Shown here: one piece after another, positions 59,501 to 64,000 of the stretch
Position numbering within the stretch: position 1 is the first letter of the stretch
Layout of the letters: the number at the start of each line of letters is the position of its first letter
Origin: Enoplolaimus lenunculus
Taxonomy: Eukaryota; Nematoda; Enoplea; Enoplida; Thoracostomopsidae
Direction: 5' to 3'
NCBI GenBank assembly: GCA_030248215.1
Contig: JASANG010003765.1
Location: forward strand, 186,001-250,000
Length of the DNA: 64,000 nt
Position numbers and translations under genes: made by a program
The notes under the pieces: generated by a model
Told to the model about the DNA's origin: nothing
The model's input: the letters and a program-made list of their open reading frames with translations, nothing else
Database searches by the model: none

Positions 59501-62500
59501 GATAAGTAAACTTTGCTCAATGTTCCATTGATGCGTACAACGTTTGGGTTGGAATGATTGTAACACGTTGAATACGACTCCGGCCACGGAGAAGGTAATG
59601 GTGGATTGGCCGGATCCGCCATATACCAGTACGAAAGCCAAATATTATGCAAATCGCTGGCTAGACAGCTACAGTTGAAGCCTGTGACACCCATTTCTTT
59701 TATCTGAAACAATAAATTTAAACTTAAAGTTGCGCTATACTTGTCGTTCGGCGCCATCCGTCAACCTTGCGCCATGCGTTGCCGTCCGTCACAATACGGT
59801 ATATAGCTCTACCGTGACGGATGGTGACGGACGGTGTCCGGATGTCATCAAAAGTATAGTCCTGCCAATAGGGTCACTTTTTGGATTGTTTGTTTTCTAA
59901 TGTTACTCCTGTCAGGTCGAAAGAAATCTTTAAAAGTACTCAGTTTTACTTATACTTTGCGCTGTTACATAACTATGGCTATGGTAGGTACTCATCGAAA
60001 TATGTTAGGCTTAGGATTTGGTGATTGTTTAATTTTTAACTGTTATTTGCATCATATCAAAAATAAGCTGAAAAGTAACCAATTATATATACTTCTTTTT
60101 TCAGAAGCTTACATGACAATAATATAGGAAGCAATTTCTGTTCTAGAATAGGTAATGCATAGGCTCACGTTTAGGACTGTTTCAATTCGCATAAACTATA
60201 TACAAACTTTCACTTCTATTTTGGAGCACAATAAAAAAACTGCAATAAATTTGTTCATCCAATTTTTCTGCTTCAACGTTTACCCTAATCCTTACCTACG
60301 CCTAACCCATTACATAAATGTTTGCCTAAACCTACGAAGCGTAAGTCTAAGCCTGGACCATAAACGTGGAGGCCAAGTGTAAAAAAATCCCACAGCTTCT
60401 ACTCACATCAACGAGTTAATTCGGGAACACAAAGATTTTTTTCTGAGAGTGACAAACAGAGGCGCAGGAGATCCGGTAGCCCAAAACGAAGGAAGACATA
60501 AAAAACTTTCGAGATTGATTCGGTCCTGTACGAATGCAGTCTTTTGTACACAGCTAAGAGTCAAATCAGAAGTACAGAAGATTTTAAAAAGAAGCAAGCG
60601 AAGCAAGTCAGAAGCCGACGTGTTTTTTCTATTGAATGTTTTAAATTTCAATATATCAGCGACATCTCTATATTTTGGTAGAGGTTGTGACTAACACCCC
60701 GGACGTCGATGTTCATGCTAGTCTACGTTACTTGAGTTAGCGAGCGCCAATCCATATTAGCAGAACCAATATAAAAATGCTTTTGATCTCCAATCCAGGC
60801 CTTCGAGTGCAAAACTCCACCACCAAGGATTCGAGTCAAATTCAATGACCGTACAGTGCTTAAGCCTAAAAATTAGTCTTAAAATTTAGTGATATCACTG
60901 CGTTTCTTAGATAATTTTACTGTACGATAAAGTTATATACGTATTGTGATTACAAGTTCAACTGCTTTATTTAAGTCAAAGGTATATGTTAAACTTTAAC
61001 TGGATTGGTGTGATGTGATATGAAAATTTGTTCGTCATAAAAATATGCACGCGCGGGTATATTTTTATGTGAAAATTTGCAGGAGATAACATATTTTCTT
61101 AGGACAAATATTTTATTATACTGAAATTACATAACCGTCAACTAGTGGTGTAACCAAGATTTCATTTCAGAATGGTATGTATAACCTTAGGTAAAAGAAA
61201 ATTTTTTATCATAACGATCCTTTACGGGAAAAAGTCTTTGGGGCGAGGGGTCTTCAACGGAATAGGAATTCGTAGAAGGATATTTAGGAAAATCATTCGC
61301 TATTTTGTAGAATCTAAACAAGGACTTTAGGTCTGCTTTGCAGTATACGGAGATTAATCAGGTGATGGCGCTGTAATACACACATTATATGCCATCTTCT
61401 TCTCCGTCTATCTATCTATCTCTTCCCTGCTGTATATACACTCTTGCTGTCGAATTGACAAAAAAATTTACAGAAATACGACTAAATAGGTATTTACTTC
61501 ATTTACCCAGCTTCTGAAGTAGTGCTGAGTCTGAATCGCCCATTGAACCAGGTACATTCTGTGCAATACGAATATGTCGACCTTTTTTTGCAATTTCAAC
61601 CAGTTTCTCAAAAATTTCATCTCCCTATAACCAAAATTTAAAACTGTTCATGTTTGACATTTTGCATAAAACATCAACGCTATTTTCGACATCTTTGACC
61701 TGATTTCTTTATATTCAAAGTACTTTATCCAACATTTTAAGTCAAGAGTCGCAACTTTTTATCTATGAGCGCTCCAACAAATTAAAAATTTAGATTTGGA
61801 TGGCAACATACAGTGATGCAAGTTATTAAACATGTGTAAAATGCCACCAAATCTTTTCGATGCAATCAGATTTCGGCCACAAAATTTGTAATGCAACACC
61901 TTACAGAGTAAAAAGATAGCCTAGAAAAGATTTTATTCTTACCGTTGCGCATGTTAGAAAGCTTGTAAATCTTTTGACAAAATTAAAAAATTGACTAAAA
62001 CTCAAAAAATAGACTATTATTAGCTGGACCAGTTTGACAAGTGCAAGTGATAGTGGCACACCACTAAGTTTCCTTAGCCATTTTATAATAAACGATGATA
62101 AATTGAGAACAAAATATTGCTTAATAGTGTTACCGTGTCACCTTATGTTTCGCTTCAACAGCCCACTACGCGGCTTCAATGTTTTTTACCAAGAAACTGA
62201 ACTTACTACTTTGGCACTTTGATCAGATGGTGTAACATCAACACTTCTCAATGTCCAATACATTGCTGCAAGATCTAACCTATCGGTAGTGGCGTCGATA
62301 ATTTGTTTCCATGAAATATCTGTAGGCAAATGGTGAACAATCGGCGATTGATACGTGAGACCTTCAGGAATGCTTACGGTAAGGGATATTCTGAATCGCC
62401 AAAAAAAATTTAAAGCAACTTAACAGCTAAATGTTTAATGTTTTCTAGGAAGACATGGCGTAGAAGTTTGGGTTTGCATATAAAATTACCACAAGATTGT

Positions 62501-62887
62501 AGTGTCATCAATGGATAATAACGAATAAAGATCTGCAACTGAGTTGAATGTGGGAAAAGTATACGAGAGCCAAATGTAAAAATGCTTACCCTATGCCTAA
62601 ATTGAAGCTGTAACGTTATTAGTGTGTGGAAATCTAGAACAATGCCATTCATTTATTAAAGAATTGGCTATAGAGCCGTATACCCTTTACCGTAACCAAT
62701 TCAGAAAAGAAAAAAATGTTCGTTGGCTTAAACATTCTACCGCCCTAAATTTATGGCCTTGTTCGATATTTTCTAACCTGCAATCATCTGGGCATACCGG
62801 TGGATCATTAGAACAATCTATGGCAGACACAGTTGTCGCAACCACATGCAGAATGCATACCAGGTTAATAACGAAGTTAAACGACAT
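56517..62887 (-). CDS. PLD3: PLD3/PLD4-like phospholipase D family protein
   Basis: Vertebrate PLD3 and PLD4 are endolysosomal 5' exonucleases and lipid-modifying enzymes with two HKD motifs. Nine exons join in phase to 470 aa (human PLD3 490): 62887-62778, 62390-62207, 61624-61507, 60865-60732, 59703-59500, 58927-58779, 58297-58126, 57607-57508 and 56758-56517. Landmarks align with PLD3: [16 protein letters not shown], first [11 protein letters not shown] (residues 157-164), [38 protein letters not shown], second [11 protein letters not shown] (378-385, with the Glu usual in PLD3/4), and [18 protein letters not shown]. Both active sites look intact. The first about 22 residues ([22 protein letters not shown]) look like a cleavable signal peptide, not the family's N-terminal anchor with a cytosolic tail, and the C terminus carries an extra hydrophobic run (about 448-466). 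A MITE sits at the donor of exon 5. It could be co-orthologous to PLD3 and PLD4. Confidence 0.95.
59322..59492. mobile_element. GGCC-ended MITE family, copy 4, at a PLD splice donor
   Basis: Starts GGGCCATGTTACATTAAGG and ends CCTTAAGGTAACATTGGCC, good inverted repeats. A perfect 8-bp target-site duplication ACATTACC lies at 59,314-59,321 and 59,493-59,500. The exon-side copy is the 5' splice site of PLD exon 5 (minus-strand CG|GTAATGT). The inside has the family's GGCTTAGGTTTAGG run. Confidence 0.92.
61397..61424. repeat. (TCTA)n microsatellite in PLD intron 3
   Basis: A short run of TCTA units (GTCTATCTATCTATCTC). Confidence 0.85.
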
Positions 62888-64000
62888 ATTGTTTAGGATA
62901 AATGCTGATTAATGACTAACCAATGAAGTAAAATCCCCATACGTTGAACTGTCTTAAAACATTTTTTGAACGCGCATTTCATTTTCATTAATGCGAGCCG
63001 TGAATAAGTTGTGCGAAAGAAGTAGAAAGTATCATACCAAAGACCTATGACCTCCTTCGTAAGCCCTAGCCCAAGCAAAAAAATATAGTTTAAATATAAA
63101 GCTTGCTCTTTTGCAGTCGCACAGAAAAACGTATCTCCTCTGATCTTTACATGCGCCGAAGCTTACAGAAATTTAGTTTAACACCACTTTAATTATTAAC
63201 GGCTTTATTTCCGTTCGGCGTTTGCTAAAAATGGTCGGATGTTGAACAATTCCAAAATTAATTTTTAATATTTTAAAAATTCGGTTATTTCAGCCCCAAG
63301 ATTCTTCTCCCGTGGATTCGAAAAATTTGCGAAAAAAAGTTTAATAATTTATATATTATTCAATGTCGCTTGCCGAGTTGAATAAAACGGTGTTAAATTT
63401 TCAACATTGCACTAGTGGTTAACGAGTTCGAGTGGAATAACTAACTAATTTGGCTCGCTGCCAACGATCTGGAATCCTGCCCGATCAGTAAAATTTGTTT
63501 CATTGACCATTCGTCTGATCGTAAAAAAATTTAACACCATTCTACTCAATTGCTCAAGCTGCGTCGACATGAATATCTAGAATTAAGGTTATACCAAAGC
63601 CAGTTAAAACTATTAGTGTCTCTAAAAATTTCGGAAGGGCACATATCATCTTTACCCCATCCCTGCTATACGCTCGTGCGTAACATTAGCCTAAGCCTAT
63701 TTCTGTTTAAGCCTAGGCCTCAGAGTAAAGTACAATCACCGACCAAGGGACACCTGGTGTGACAGGACAACACCCTTATAAAAACTAGCGAAAACTCAAG
63801 TTTTATGATAGAATTTAAAACATTTAATGAAAAAAATGAGCGACCCTAGAGAACAATAGTGTTCGCGTCCGCGTACAAGTTATGTTAAAAGTTAAACCGT
63901 TGCTGAATGTTATGTAAATACGTCAAGGACACAACAAACTACTGTGTGCACTAAAATATATTTGTCTCCATAAATATAAAAATGCAGTAAAATGATTACT
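62888..64000. other. Upstream of the PLD gene to the right edge, no supported gene
   Basis: Should hold the PLD promoter; no element of it is recognisable. About 63,065-63,160 matches the right half of the GGCC-ended MITE family (CTCTTTTGCAGTCGCACAG, CTGATCTTTACATG). About 63,390-63,540 has a weak inverted repeat (GGTGTTAAATTTT / AAAATTTAACACC). A CCTAAGCCTA run is at about 63,690. Confidence 0.45.

Noticed and set aside
1-64000. Retroviral, LTR or other capsid-bearing elements, LINEs, CRISPR arrays, bacterial operons
   Set aside because: I looked for reverse transcriptase, integrase and capsid-like frames and for paired long terminal repeats and found none; the sequence is eukaryotic and the repeats are small DNA elements.

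Overview
This is eukaryotic nuclear DNA from an animal. It is AT-rich, with short exons, GT-AG introns of a few hundred bases and very many small non-autonomous DNA transposons. The protein similarities (EIF2A, UVRAG, MICOS10 and a PLD3/PLD4-like enzyme), together with an apparent minor-spliceosome AT-AC intron, fit an invertebrate metazoan. An ascidian or another invertebrate deuterostome is my guess, at low confidence; no sequence here names the species. All gene models were built by eye from splice sites, reading phase and remembered family sequences.

Layout. At 1.6-2.7 kb a small two-exon gene on the minus strand encodes a single-pass membrane protein, and its only intron is almost entirely an 18-copy minisatellite. 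From 2.7 to 29.8 kb I find no convincing gene. This 27-kb block is a graveyard of MITEs (several with clear 8-bp or TA target-site duplications), a foldback element with 247-bp arms, a tRNA-like element with inverted ends, and minisatellites. From 29.8 kb to the end the window is gene-rich: MICOS10 (minus, 29.8-31.6 kb), a UVRAG-like autophagy gene (plus, about 33.9-40.6 kb), a 5-kb repeat-rich spacer, EIF2A (plus, 45.9-55.9 kb, 17 coding exons), and a PLD3/PLD4-like gene (minus, 56.5-62.9 kb, 9 coding exons). EIF2A and the PLD gene are tail to tail, about 0.6 kb apart; MICOS10 and UVRAG diverge.

The genes do not form one pathway: mitochondrial cristae (MICOS10), endosome/autophagy PI3K complex (UVRAG), translation (EIF2A, with a tRNA-Pro gene in an intron) and lysosomal nucleic-acid or lipid turnover (PLD). 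The coding models of EIF2A (622 aa), the PLD gene (470 aa) and MICOS10 (120 aa) close in phase from start to stop; the 5' end of UVRAG is unresolved.

Most notable observations: a MITE inserted exactly at the 5' splice site of PLD exon 5, whose target-site duplication leaves two copies of the splice donor; a probable U12-type AT-AC intron in EIF2A; a decayed tandem copy of half an EIF2A exon; a repeat family combining a tRNA-like pol III promoter with inverted termini; and a PLD protein with an N-terminal signal peptide and a C-terminal hydrophobic tail instead of the family's N-terminal membrane anchor. I saw no retroviral, LTR, Polinton or capsid-type element.
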